Assembly (NCBI RefSeq): GCF_028550415.1
Contig: NZ_JAQQKX010000001.1
Coordinates: 372,001 to 436,000 of the forward strand
Direction of reading: 5' to 3'
From: Asticcacaulis aquaticus
GTDB lineage: Bacteria > Pseudomonadota > Alphaproteobacteria > Caulobacterales > Caulobacteraceae
Length of the DNA: 64,000 nt
The position numbers were made by a program, and so were the translations under genes. The notes beneath the pieces are model-generated. The model was not told where the DNA came from and did no database searches. It worked only from the letters and a program-made list of their open reading frames with translations. Below are positions 27,666 through 36,278 of this stretch, piece by piece; position 1 is the first letter of the stretch, and the number at the start of each line of letters is the position of its first letter.

Positions 27666-28484
27666 TTACTTAGCAAAATATGTCTCTTGTGGGGCGGGAA
27701 AGTCGCGCGACCTGACATCTTTGGCATAGGCTTCGGCCGCGTCCGAGATCGTTTCGCGCAGGCCCGCATAACGGCGGACGAACTTCGGCGACCAGTCGAA
27801 TTGCCCTAGCATGTCATCGACCACCAGAATCTGTCCGTCGCAGGCCGCCGACGCACCGATGCCTATGGTGGGCGCCTTCACCGCCGCGGTGATTTCCCCC
27901 GCCAGATCCGCCGCCACGCCTTCGACGACGATGGCAAAGGCCCCGGCGGCGTCCGAATCGCGGGCCTCCTGCAACACCTTGTCGCGCTCGGCCTGGGTGC
28001 GGCCCTTGGCCTTGAAGCCGCCGTCGACATTGACCGCCTGAGGGCGCAGACCGACGTGGCCCATGACGGGAATACCGCGCTGGGTCAGGTAACCGATGGT
28101 TTCGTGCACGGTCGGGCCGCTCTCCAGCTTGACCGCCTGCGCTCCGGTTTCCTTAAGGATACGCACGGCATTGGCGAAGGCCTGCTCCGGTCCGGCCTCG
28201 TAGGAACCGAACGGCATATCGACCACGACAAAGGCCTTTTTCGCGCCGCGCATGACGGCCTGACCGTGCAGGATCATCATCTCCATCGTGACGCCGATGG
28301 TGCTGGGCAGGCCGTGGACGACCATGCCGACGCTGTCGCCGACCAGCAGGATGTCGCAGGCCGCATCGAGAATATCCGCCATGGGGGCGGAATAGGCGGT
28401 CAGGCAGACCAGCGGGGTTTGCCCCTTGCGGGCATAGATTTCCGGCGCGGTCAGGCGCTTGACGGTCTGGGTATGGCTGCTCAC
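27666..28484 (-). CDS. panB: 3-methyl-2-oxobutanoate hydroxymethyltransferase
   Basis: A 272-residue enzyme for the first step of pantothenate synthesis, making ketopantoate from 2-oxoisovalerate and methylene-THF. Recognisable segments are [27 protein letters not shown], the [11 protein letters not shown] loop, AVKLESG and [13 protein letters not shown], and [20 protein letters not shown]. The start is taken as the GTG at 28484, with AGGGG upstream, giving the usual family length. A longer open frame to 28628 crosses a dispersed repeat and the next gene. Confidence 0.93.
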   Translation of the reverse strand: MSSHTQTVKRLTAPEIYARKGQTPLVCLTAYSAPMADILDAACDILLVGDSVGMVVHGLPSTIGVTMEMMILHGQAVMRGAKKAFVVVDMPFGSYEAGPEQAFANAVRILKETGAQAVKLESGPTVHETIGYLTQRGIPVMGHVGLRPQAVNVDGGFKAKGRTQAERDKVLQEARDSDAAGAFAIVVEGVAADLAGEITAAVKAPTIGIGASAACDGQILVVDDMLGQFDWSPKFVRRYAGLRETISDAAEAYAKDVRSRDFPAPQETYFAK

Positions 28485-28502
28485 GCAAAACCCCTTTTTC
28501 AA

Positions 28503-28552
28503 GTCGCGCATCTGCATCCGAAAAACCGGTACCCACTTTTCGGGATGCGCTT
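28503..28552. repeat. dispersed palindromic intergenic repeat (GCGCATCC...GGATGCGC type), copy 1
   Basis: Read on the minus strand it starts AAGCGCATCCCGAAAAGTGG, continues with ACCGGTTTTTCGG and ends GATGCGCGAC. A related copy lies at 41381-41449. Repeats of this type, bounded by GCGCATCC and GGATGCGC with GAAAAGTG and CGGTTTT inside, are common between genes in alphaproteobacteria. It lies between a membrane-protein gene and panB. Confidence 0.75.
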
Positions 28553-28555
28553 GTT

Positions 28556-28984
28556 CTAAAGGGCGTCCTCGCGTGCATTCACGAGGTAGAGCCCGACGAT
28601 GGCCATACATAGCGAAAAACTGACCCAAAAAAAGAGGGGCGATTGCATGAGCGTCAAATATTCGGTGGAGCGGCTGAGGCCATTGGCCAGCGAATGGGCG
28701 GCGCTCTCCAGCAGGTCGCGCCCGACGCCCAACCCGGCCTCGAAACCGCTATCGGTGCGGGTGGCGACCGCGCGCACCTCGGCTTCCGCCGCCGGCGTCC
28801 AGCCGGGCAGCCGCACGAACTGCATCAGGGCATAGAGCCCGCCGATGATGCCGGACAGGGCGATCAGGCCCTGACGCAGCCAGGTCTTGGTGTTTAGACT
28901 GCGCATGACCCTGTCGTGAAACACGGCCTCGTCGGCGAACCTTTGGGGCGCGTTGAACAGGGCATGAAAATCGTCGTCTTTCAT
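28556..28984 (-). CDS. small membrane protein downstream of ECF sigma factor, possible anti-sigma factor
   Basis: A 142-residue protein with two predicted transmembrane helices (about residues 39-58 and 115-135) and a short N-terminal cytoplasmic part ([27 protein letters not shown]). It starts 15 bases after the sigma gene stop. Position and topology suggest an anti-sigma factor, but no zinc-binding HxxxCxxC motif is present and no family was recognised. Confidence 0.7.
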   Translation of the reverse strand: MKDDDFHALFNAPQRFADEAVFHDRVMRSLNTKTWLRQGLIALSGIIGGLYALMQFVRLPGWTPAAEAEVRAVATRTDSGFEAGLGVGRDLLESAAHSLANGLSRSTEYLTLMQSPLFFWVSFSLCMAIVGLYLVNAREDAL

Positions 28985-28999
28985 GGCGTTACGACTCCC

Positions 29000-29581
29000 T
29001 TAGATAGCGGCCCGGTCGTTACCGACCGCACCGAGGCTTGATTTGAGGCTGGCCAGGGCCCGCTTGATATGGCTCTTGACCGTGCCGAGCGGAAGGCCCG
29101 TCTCGGTGGCGACCTCCTGATGGCTGAGACCACCGGAAAAATTCAGCGTCACGCATAACCGCTCGGTGGGTTTTAATTGTGACAAGGCCCCGTCCAGATC
29201 GTAGGTCCGGCCTTCCGACGCGCGGTGTTCGTGGATATCCGGCGCGGGTTCAAAGGCCTGCATGTCATCGACGAACAGATATTTCTGCGTTTTCCTGAGC
29301 TTGCGCAGATAGCGGCGCGAGGCGATCATCTTGAGCCAGTTTACGAACGGTCCGTCGGCGCGGTACTCGCTCAGGCGCTCGAAGGCCGCCACGAAGGCCT
29401 CCTGCGCCATATCGTCGGCGTCCGGCCCCTGCGCCCCCATCCGCCGTAAGTGCGTCCGCAGGCTTGATCCGTGCCGCCGCGCCAGTTCCCCGAACGCTGC
29501 CGACGCGCCCAGCAGCGCCTGAGCGATCAGGTCGTGATCGGACAGATGTTTGAGGCTGGAAGAGGACAGGATGTCGGACAT
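29000..29581 (-). CDS. ECF-type RNA polymerase sigma factor
   Basis: A 193-residue sigma-70 family protein. Region 2 (about residues 15-85) includes PDADDMAQEAFVAAFERLSEY and FVNWLKMIASRRYLRKLRK. Region 4 (about 130-185) includes LKPTERLCVTLNFSGGLSHQEVATETGLPLGTVKSHIKRAL. There is no region 3, as expected for ECF factors. It is followed by a membrane-protein gene and preceded by a DUF6249 membrane-protein gene in the same direction. The signal it responds to is unknown. Confidence 0.93.
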   Translation of the reverse strand: MSDILSSSSLKHLSDHDLIAQALLGASAAFGELARRHGSSLRTHLRRMGAQGPDADDMAQEAFVAAFERLSEYRADGPFVNWLKMIASRRYLRKLRKTQKYLFVDDMQAFEPAPDIHEHRASEGRTYDLDGALSQLKPTERLCVTLNFSGGLSHQEVATETGLPLGTVKSHIKRALASLKSSLGAVGNDRAAI

Positions 29582-29641
29582 ACTCAGGCTTCGAAGTCGT
29601 GGCAGCAGGCAGGGCGGGCGGATTGGATCGTCAGGAAAGGT

Positions 29642-30025
29642 CTAAGCCTTGCGTTTGCCGACAATACCCATGATCAGCAAGGCCACCCCGATAAAGCCGG
29701 GGATGGCGGCAACGCCGCTCAGGCCACCGAACATAAAGTCGCCGTGCATGAAATCCAGTACGCACAGGCCTCCAGCGACAGCGATCAGGATCAGGCCGGA
29801 ACGAATATCGCGCTCCGGCGTCTTTTCCTTGAGCGTGCCGGTTTTCTGCAGGCTTTCGAGAAATTCCGGCGGCAGGGTCTGACCTTTTTCGATCGCCATG
29901 CGGACGGTCTTTTGGGTTTCCGCCCGATCCTTGGCACGGAAATAGGCGACGATGCCGACGATGAAGACGGGCATGCCAAAAATCATGATGATGGCCAGAA
30001 TGCCTTGGAAATCACTCATATCCAT
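29642..30025 (-). CDS. DUF6249-like membrane protein
   Basis: A 127-residue protein with an N-terminal transmembrane helix (about residues 6-28), a charged middle part (ETQKTVRMAIEKGQTLPPEFLESLQ) and two C-terminal hydrophobic segments (about 76-93 and 98-120). The central QTLPPEFLE element matches DUF6249 proteins, which often sit beside ECF sigma genes. AGGAG lies 8 bases before the ATG at 30025; a longer open frame begins at 30112 without support. It may belong to the same stress-response unit as the sigma factor. Confidence 0.75.
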   Translation of the reverse strand: MDMSDFQGILAIIMIFGMPVFIVGIVAYFRAKDRAETQKTVRMAIEKGQTLPPEFLESLQKTGTLKEKTPERDIRSGLILIAVAGGLCVLDFMHGDFMFGGLSGVAAIPGFIGVALLIMGIVGKRKA

Positions 30026-30160
30026 AGTTTCAACTCCTCTGAGTGGAATGGGAACGAACCGTTTCCGGCCCTTTGATGAATAAGAGGCCCTGATCGCCCG
30101 GTTTGGATGCAAAAATCGGGATTAAATAAAATTCATGATCGTCGCCTTGATTTAGATGCA

Positions 30161-30178
30161 ATTTAGATATATCTAAAT
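30161..30178. promoter_or_regulatory. 18-bp perfect palindrome, probable PadR-family operator
   Basis: ATTTAGATATATCTAAAT is a perfect palindrome 26 bases before the regulator start, and GCAA/TTGC flanks extend the symmetry imperfectly. A second TTTAGAT half-site begins at about 30150. The site overlaps where a promoter -10 region would be, so binding of the downstream PadR protein would repress its own operon. Confidence 0.7.
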
Positions 30179-30204
30179 ATTGCCTAATTAAGAAGGAAAA
30201 TTCA

Positions 30205-30789
30205 ATGAGACTGTTTCATCATATGCGCCACGGGCGCCCACATCCTCACTTTTCCCGCGACGATATGTTCGGTGGCTTTGGCGGCCGCGGTGACGGCGGA
30301 CGTCACGGCCGGGGCGGCGAAGGTAGGGGCCGCGGCGGCGGCCGCATGTTCGGTCACGGCGGCCTGCGTCTGGTTCTGCTGTCGCTGCTGAAAGAAAAGC
30401 CCAGCCATGGCTATGAGCTGATCAAGGCCGTCGAAGACCGCCTGAACGGTGCCTATGCCCCCTCGCCCGGCGTCGTCTATCCGATCCTGACCTGGATCGA
30501 GGAACTGGGCTATGCCACGGTTGAAACCACCGACGGCGGCCGCAAGCTCTACACCCTGACCGAGGCCGGCGAGGCGTTCCTCACCGAAAATGCCGACATC
30601 GTGGCCGAGGCCATGTCGCGGCTCGACCGTGGCGGCAAACGGGCCGGTCGTCCGCCGCAGATCGTCCGCGCCATCGAAAACTTCAAGACCGCCATGCACC
30701 TGCGGCTGGAGCGCGACCTGACGCCTGAGCAGATCGACGCCATCGCCAATATCCTCGATGCCGCCGCCAAATCGGTGGAGCGCGTTTAG
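30205..30789 (+). CDS. PadR family regulator, NfeR/YqjI-like
   Basis: A 194-residue regulator with a His/Arg/Gly-rich N-terminal extension (about residues 1-52) followed by a PadR winged helix: GHGGLRLVLLSLLKEKPSHGYELIKAVEDR, then YAPSPGVVYPILTWIEELGY and the GGRKLYTLTEAG wing. E. coli YqjI (NfeR), a nickel/iron-responsive repressor of a ferric reductase, has the same architecture and near-identical motifs. The tail may bind metal. AAGGA precedes the ATG. The reductase gene begins one base after its stop. Confidence 0.88.
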   Translation: MRLFHHMRHGRPHPHFSRDDMFGGFGGRGDGGRHGRGGEGRGRGGGRMFGHGGLRLVLLSLLKEKPSHGYELIKAVEDRLNGAYAPSPGVVYPILTWIEELGYATVETTDGGRKLYTLTEAGEAFLTENADIVAEAMSRLDRGGKRAGRPPQIVRAIENFKTAMHLRLERDLTPEQIDAIANILDAAAKSVERV

Positions 30790-30790
30790 G

Positions 30791-31597
30791 ATGGAAGAGT
30801 TGCAAACCATCCTGCGCCAGCCGACGCGCGTCCGCCACGAACTGAAACGCCGAAGCCTCAGCGTGGTGTCAGTGCAGGCCCTGACACCGCACATGATCCG
30901 CGTGGTGGTCGGCGGCGACGACCTGAGCGGGTTTCGCTCCCTGTCGCACGACGACCACGTGAAGGTCTTTTTCCCAGATCCGCTGACGGGAGAGATCAAC
31001 ACACCGGACTTTTCCGGCAATGGTGCGCCGGTGTTCCCTCTGGGCAAGACGGTCATCGCGCGGGACTATACGCCCCGGGCGTTCGACGCGGCGCGCAACG
31101 AACTGACGCTCGATTTCGCGGTCCATGAGGCCGGTCCGGCCACGTCGTGGGCGCAATCGGCAAAGCCGGGCGATCCGCTGATGATCGGCGGCCCCAAGGG
31201 CTCGACCGTCGTGCCTCTGGCCTTTGACGGCTATGTGCTGATCGGCGACGACACCGCCCTGCCCGCCATCGCCCGACGGCTGGAGGAACTGCCCGCCGGG
31301 GTCGCGGCGCTGGTCATTGCCGAGATCGAGGACGGGCAAGGCGAACTGAGCTTAGAGACAAAGGCCGATCTCGACCTGCGCTGGGTGCACCGGTCGGCGG
31401 GTGAAACGCTGGAAAGCGCGCTGGAGACCGCGACCCTGCCCGACGGCGATATCTATGTCTGGGCGGCCTGTGAAGGCAGCGTCGCGCGACGTCTGAGGCC
31501 GCAACTGATCGCGCGCGGCGTCAATGCGAAATGGCTCAAGGTCGCCGCCTATTGGCAGCGCGGCAGCGCCGATACGCACGCGACTATCGAGGATTAA
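30791..31597 (+). CDS. siderophore-interacting protein / ferric reductase, NfeF/YqjH-like
   Basis: A 268-residue flavoprotein of the FAD_binding_9/SIP family, which reduces ferric siderophores and releases iron in the cytoplasm. Diagnostic parts are the N-terminal barrel (LTPHMIRVVVGGDDLSGF, DDHVKVFFPD), the FAD motif RDYTPRAFD, HEAGPATSWAQSAKPGD, and the NAD(P)-side WAACEGSVARRLR. It follows the PadR gene by one base, so the operator upstream should control both. Its stop overlaps the stop of the convergent FUSC gene. Confidence 0.9.
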   Translation: MEELQTILRQPTRVRHELKRRSLSVVSVQALTPHMIRVVVGGDDLSGFRSLSHDDHVKVFFPDPLTGEINTPDFSGNGAPVFPLGKTVIARDYTPRAFDAARNELTLDFAVHEAGPATSWAQSAKPGDPLMIGGPKGSTVVPLAFDGYVLIGDDTALPAIARRLEELPAGVAALVIAEIEDGQGELSLETKADLDLRWVHRSAGETLESALETATLPDGDIYVWAACEGSVARRLRPQLIARGVNAKWLKVAAYWQRGSADTHATIED

Positions 31598-33441
31598 AAC
31601 GCAAAGACGGGTTTGGCGGCTTCGACCGCGTCCCCAGCATTGACGATGGCCCGCTGCGCGCGCGGATCACCGACGCGCAAGGACCGCAAGGTCGCCGCCA
31701 CCGCATCGGGATGATCGGCGAACCCGTCCAGCTTATGCAGGGCGAGCGTCGCGGCCTCGGCGGCGTCCGGATCGGCGGCCAGCCGTTGCAGACGCGTGAT
31801 GGCGTGGCCCAGATTAAGCGCCGCTAGCAAACCGTCAGGCGCGTTCTCGCCCAGCTTGCCCGCCCGCCCCAGATGCAGCATCAGCCGCAATATCTGCCGC
31901 GTCGTGTGCGGGTGCCAGTCATTTACATCGGGAGGCGTATCCCGCCTTAGCATGGCCTCCAGCTCGCGCCGAATACGCGCGGCGGCGTTGGCCGCATGGT
32001 TTTCGGCGTGCGGCGGAAACAGCATGAACCCGGCGCAGACCGAAGCCATGCCGACGACAAAGGCCAGCGAGGACAACAGCACGTGCCCGGCAGGAATCGC
32101 CGCCGCGCCCGCCTGACTGGTCAGCAGGAAGCCCATATTGGCCTCCAACGCCGGGACGGCGGTCTTCGGGCTGACGCGGCCCAGGCCGCCCAGGATCAAA
32201 AACGGCAGGATGGACAGAAGGCTGGCCCACGGTCCGGTCGCATAGGGCTGGATCGTCAGGCGATAGAGTATGGCCAGCACCACGCCGACGATCATGCCTT
32301 TGAGCAGTTGCGGGGCTATGGCCTGCGGTTTCGGCATCTGGCCCAGCACCATCGAGAAGATGCACACCCCCATGGCCGTCAGTTCGGCCAGCGGCCATTT
32401 CGACGCGAACGCCCCGCCTGCCGCGATCAGGGTTGCGCCCCCGGCCACCACCGCCGCCCGCAGCGCCATCGACCGGTCGCGATGCGGCGCGAGGTAAATC
32501 GCCTTGTGCCCGAACGACTTCGCATCGGCGTCGTCCGATACGGCAAATAAGCGTCGCTCGGCTTCGGCCAGTTGCGTCAGGGCGTCGACCAGCCGCGCCG
32601 CTTCGGGGATCAGGCCGGTGTGTGAGATGTGGGCGGGATCGTTAAGCGCCTCGGCAAAACCGTCTGGCAAGAGGTCGCCATGCCGAAGCCGCGACCGCAC
32701 GGCCCGCCCCGCCGCCATCACCGCCAGCGAGGCCGCGATCAGCGCATCGAGATGACGCAACCGGCGATAGCCTTCGACCGAACCGGCGGAAATCAGCGCG
32801 GCGGACGCCTCGACCTCGCTGATGTCGCCCACTATACGCCGTTCGGCCTTCGCGCTGTCCTCGGTCGGCTGCGCAATGGCCTTCGTCGCAAAACCGATAG
32901 CCTCGGCGGACACCTGCTTCACCCGGCGATAGAGTTCGTCGCGTGGCGAGACCGGGGTGAAAAACCCGGTCACCAGCGTCACCACCGCCACCCCGATCAG
33001 GGTGCAGATAACCCGCGCCTCGGCAACGTGCAGCGCGGTCTGGGGCGCGACCAGCGACGGCAGAACGACGATGGTCGCCGTCATCCCGGCCATCAGCGCC
33101 CCGTATCCGTGTACCCCGCGCAGGATATGGGTCAGGCCCGCGTTCACCGCGACCCACAGCGCCAGACAGAGGATCGCCGCATAGGGCCCAGGCGCAAGCG
33201 TGAGGACCGCAAATCCGGCCCCGGCCCCGATCAGCGTCCCGAAAATACGGAAAAAGGCGCGCTCCAGCAGCAGGCCGCGTGAGGGCTGAGACACGACCCA
33301 TACCGGCATGGCCGCCCAGTAGGCGTGTTCGATATGCAGGAACGAGGCGATGGCAAAGGCCAGCCACGCCGCAAAGGCCAGCCGCAGCGCCTGATGGACA
33401 CCGGCACGATCGATCTCAAGCCATGTCCATAAGCGTTTCAT
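31594..33441 (-). CDS. FUSC family (aromatic acid exporter-like) inner-membrane transporter
   Basis: A 615-residue membrane protein with two clusters of transmembrane helices, about residues 18-170 and 340-480, each followed by a cytoplasmic helical part. This is the FUSC/AaeB layout, associated with efflux of aromatic acids. The stop codons of this gene and of the convergent SIP gene share the palindrome TTAA. The ArsC-like gene lies 4 bases upstream in the same direction, so they are probably co-transcribed. The substrate is unknown. Confidence 0.85.
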   Translation of the reverse strand: MKRLWTWLEIDRAGVHQALRLAFAAWLAFAIASFLHIEHAYWAAMPVWVVSQPSRGLLLERAFFRIFGTLIGAGAGFAVLTLAPGPYAAILCLALWVAVNAGLTHILRGVHGYGALMAGMTATIVVLPSLVAPQTALHVAEARVICTLIGVAVVTLVTGFFTPVSPRDELYRRVKQVSAEAIGFATKAIAQPTEDSAKAERRIVGDISEVEASAALISAGSVEGYRRLRHLDALIAASLAVMAAGRAVRSRLRHGDLLPDGFAEALNDPAHISHTGLIPEAARLVDALTQLAEAERRLFAVSDDADAKSFGHKAIYLAPHRDRSMALRAAVVAGGATLIAAGGAFASKWPLAELTAMGVCIFSMVLGQMPKPQAIAPQLLKGMIVGVVLAILYRLTIQPYATGPWASLLSILPFLILGGLGRVSPKTAVPALEANMGFLLTSQAGAAAIPAGHVLLSSLAFVVGMASVCAGFMLFPPHAENHAANAAARIRRELEAMLRRDTPPDVNDWHPHTTRQILRLMLHLGRAGKLGENAPDGLLAALNLGHAITRLQRLAADPDAAEAATLALHKLDGFADHPDAVAATLRSLRVGDPRAQRAIVNAGDAVEAAKPVFAF

Positions 33442-33445
33442 AGGG

Positions 33446-33793
33446 TTATCCGAATGTCTTCGCGTAAACGTCCGGCTTGAAGCCTACCGTAATATCTCCG
33501 TCGCGGTCCAGTACCGGGCGCTTGATCATCGACGGATTGGCGATCATCAGGCGGATGGCTTTCGCTTCGTCGATATCGGCCTTGTCGGCGTCGGTCAGCG
33601 CTCTGAACGTCGTTCCGGCCTTGTTGAGCAAGACCGTCCAGCCGACCTTTGCCGCCCACACCTTCAGATGCGCCTCGTCGATGCCGGACGCCTTGTAATC
33701 ATGGAAGTCGTAGATAATGCCGCGCGCCGCCAACCAGTCGCGCGCCTTCTTCATCGTGTCGCAGGACTTGATACCATAAAGCGTGACCGTCAT
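33446..33793 (-). CDS. ArsC/Spx-like reductase family protein (YffB type)
   Basis: A 115-residue thioredoxin-fold protein. The start VTLYGIKSCDTMKKARDWL carries a single cysteine in the ArsC position, followed by FHDYKASG and the RPVLDRDG segment found in ArsC/Spx proteins. This is like the YffB subgroup, whose substrate is unsettled. GGAG lies upstream of the ATG at 33793; the frame is open further to 33841 but without conservation. It is directly upstream of the FUSC gene. Confidence 0.88.
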   Translation of the reverse strand: MTVTLYGIKSCDTMKKARDWLAARGIIYDFHDYKASGIDEAHLKVWAAKVGWTVLLNKAGTTFRALTDADKADIDEAKAIRLMIANPSMIKRPVLDRDGDITVGFKPDVYAKTFG

Positions 33794-33843
33794 TTTTATC
33801 TCCCAAACCGGGGGATTAACGCCGTTCGTGTGACGGATCAAGC

Positions 33844-34671
33844 CTATCGTCCGAAGAGTTTAAGCAGATAGGACGGTGCCTGATTGGCGATAGCCATGGC
33901 CTGAATGGCCAGTTGCCGCTTGACCTGAAGCGCCTGAAACTTCGCACTTTCCTTCGCCAGATCGGCGTCGACCATGCGCCCGATACTGGCGATCATCGTG
34001 TCCTGAATCTTGTCGATAAAGGTGGCGTGACGATCGAGCGACTGTGACGACGTCCCAAGCCGCGACAGGGCCGCCGAGACATTGTCGATGGACGTATTCA
34101 GCCCCGACAGAAGGTTCGACGCCGCGGTGGCGCTGGTGAAAGTGGCGGCCGCGCTGAAGGTGATGATCGATCCGCCAAACGACAGGTTCTGCGCCGCCAC
34201 CGTCAGGCTATCGCTGCCGCGCGCATTGGCCAGCGCATAGATGGCGGATTTGGACCCATCGAGCAGGTTGATGCCATTGAAGCTGGCATTTTGCAGGGTG
34301 CGCGTGATCTGGGTCTTGATCGCGTCGAAGTCGGATTTGAGCGCGTTGCGACTGCTGGTACTCAACGAGGTGTCGGAGGCCGCCAGCACCTTTTCCTTCA
34401 ATTCGATCAGCAGGTCGGAGACGCTTTCGCCGGCGGTCAGGGCGACATCGACGACGGAGCTGTTGCGCGACAGGGACTCCTTGACGGCGTCGAGGCCGCG
34501 CACCTCCGCGCGCTGGGTCTGCGCCATGGCCCAGACCGCGCCGTTATCCTTGGCGCTGGCGACCTTATAGCCCGTCGAGATACGGTTCTGCGTCGCGATC
34601 AATTCGGCATTGATCGCGTTCAGATTCCGCAGCGCGATCATCGCGCCGACATTGGTATTGATGGAATTCAC
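33844..34671 (-). CDS. flagellin
   Basis: A 275-residue flagellin with the conserved D0/D1 ends (MNSINTNVGAMIALRNLNAINAELIATQNRISTGYKV and the C-terminal QALQVKRQLAIQAMAIANQAPSYLLKLFGR) and a short central variable region, as in Caulobacter filaments. It is isolated from other flagellar genes. The 170 bases upstream contain GC-rich inverted repeats (34690-34740), which could matter because Caulobacter flagellin mRNA is controlled post-transcriptionally by FlbT. No sigma-54 -24/-12 pair was found. Confidence 0.95.
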   Translation of the reverse strand: MNSINTNVGAMIALRNLNAINAELIATQNRISTGYKVASAKDNGAVWAMAQTQRAEVRGLDAVKESLSRNSSVVDVALTAGESVSDLLIELKEKVLAASDTSLSTSSRNALKSDFDAIKTQITRTLQNASFNGINLLDGSKSAIYALANARGSDSLTVAAQNLSFGGSIITFSAAATFTSATAASNLLSGLNTSIDNVSAALSRLGTSSQSLDRHATFIDKIQDTMIASIGRMVDADLAKESAKFQALQVKRQLAIQAMAIANQAPSYLLKLFGR

Positions 34672-34840
34672 GGTCCGTGATCCCCCTACCGGTTTCGCCG
34701 ACCTTCTGTCCGGCGACGGCCCTGCGGCCCGGTAAAAGGATACGGGGAAAACGCTAAGAGAATTTTAACGCTTCCCGGAAAGGTTGCGACATTTTTCAAC
34801 GCGAACGCAGGATCGATCCAACGCGAGTCGCTCCTGCCCT

Positions 34841-36145
34841 CTACTTTGAGGCGGCCTCCGCTGTGATGCGATAGATAAATCCGCCCTTGTCGTCGGTGAC
34901 CAGCAGGCTGCCGTCCTTTGCCACCGCCAGACTGCGCGGGCGACCATAGACCGTGTCGGTACCGGCGGTGAAACCGGACAGGAAAAGCTCCATCGGCCCC
35001 GACGGCTTGCCGTTGGCAAACGGGATGAAGACCACGTCGTAGCCGATCAGGCTCTGGCGGTTCCACGACCCGTGACGCCCGACGAACACCCCGTCACGGA
35101 AGCGGGCCGGGAATGTCGTCTGAGCCCCGAAAACGATCCCCAGCGCCGATACGTGCGGACCGACAGCATAGTCGGGTTTGATGGCCTTAGCGACCAGATC
35201 CGGGCGCTGCCCTTTCAGACGCGGGTCTTCGTGCTGACCGTAATAGCTATAGGGCCAGCCATAGAAGCCGCCCTCTTTGACGCTGGTGATATAGTCCGGC
35301 ACCAGATCGTCACCTAGTTCGTCGCGCTCATTGACCGATGTCCACAGCGTGCCCGATTTGGGCTCCAGCGCCATGCCGACCGGGTTGCGAATCCCGCTGG
35401 CGTAGAGGGTTTCCCTGCCGGTCTTCAGGTCGATCTTAAGGATAGAAGCCCGGCGCACTTCTTCTTCGACGCCGTACTCACCGGCATTGGAAGCCGAACC
35501 GACCGCGACATAGAGGAACTTGCCGTCCTTCGACAGTTGCAGATTGCGCGTCCAGTGGTTGTTGTACCCGCCCGGCTTGAATTCGGCGATGCGCGTCTTT
35601 TTGACATCTGCAGCAACTTCGGTCGTGCCGAGCGTGAACGGTATCCAGAATATACCGTCCGTATCGGCCACATAGAGGCGCTTATTCGTATAGACCATGC
35701 CGTAGGGCTGACGCAGGTTGGCCATCAGAACGGTCTTGATTTCAGCCTTACCGTCGCCGTCGGCGTCTCTCAGGAGCCGGATACGATTGGCGCCCTTGTC
35801 CTTGAAGGTCGGGTCGTTGGGCTTTTTTTCGGTCGTCGCCTCGGCCACCAGCACGTCGCCGTTCGGCAGCACGACCAGTTGACGCGCCGATTCCAGTCCG
35901 GTCGCAAAAGGCTCGACCTTGAAGCCTTCGTGGACTTTCGGGCCCTGCCCTTCGGGGAAAGGGATGGTCTTGACAATAATGCGGCCGGACGGCGTGCTAT
36001 AGGGGGCGACCAGCGCCGGAGACGGTCCGGTGGTGCGCGGATCGTTCAGATCGGCCTGAGCCATAGCCTCAGAGCCCGACACACCGGAGGCCAGCAGCCC
36101 CATCGCCAGCGATACCACAGTCAGTGCATTGTGCTTAGTCTTCAT
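34841..36145 (-). CDS. sorbosone dehydrogenase-like PQQ-dependent sugar dehydrogenase, exported
   Basis: A 434-residue protein with a signal peptide ending at about residue 30 (AMAQA) and a six-bladed propeller of the soluble glucose dehydrogenase/L-sorbosone dehydrogenase type. Characteristic segments are FATGLESARQLVVLPNGDVLVAE, LRQPYGMVY, YASGIRNPVGMALEP, EGGFYGWPYSYYG, FVGRHGSWNRQ and YGRPRSLAVAKDGSLLVTDD. It probably oxidises a sugar or aldehyde in the periplasm with PQQ. No PQQ synthesis genes are visible. It is a single gene. Confidence 0.88.
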   Translation of the reverse strand: MKTKHNALTVVSLAMGLLASGVSGSEAMAQADLNDPRTTGPSPALVAPYSTPSGRIIVKTIPFPEGQGPKVHEGFKVEPFATGLESARQLVVLPNGDVLVAEATTEKKPNDPTFKDKGANRIRLLRDADGDGKAEIKTVLMANLRQPYGMVYTNKRLYVADTDGIFWIPFTLGTTEVAADVKKTRIAEFKPGGYNNHWTRNLQLSKDGKFLYVAVGSASNAGEYGVEEEVRRASILKIDLKTGRETLYASGIRNPVGMALEPKSGTLWTSVNERDELGDDLVPDYITSVKEGGFYGWPYSYYGQHEDPRLKGQRPDLVAKAIKPDYAVGPHVSALGIVFGAQTTFPARFRDGVFVGRHGSWNRQSLIGYDVVFIPFANGKPSGPMELFLSGFTAGTDTVYGRPRSLAVAKDGSLLVTDDKGGFIYRITAEAASK

Positions 36146-36278
36146 GTCGTTGGCTTCCGTCCCTTATTGCGCGGCTATAACTCGATTTTTTTAACATCGA
36201 AATTTATATGACAATAAACGGGTCTTATGGCCAACGCCAGCAAAGTTTATGCCGTTGCAGACGGATATCCGGTATCCG

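Noticed and set aside
34672-34840. Sigma-54 promoter upstream of the flagellin gene
   Set aside because: No TGGC/TTGC pair with the right spacing was found on the minus strand, although Caulobacter flagellin genes often have one.
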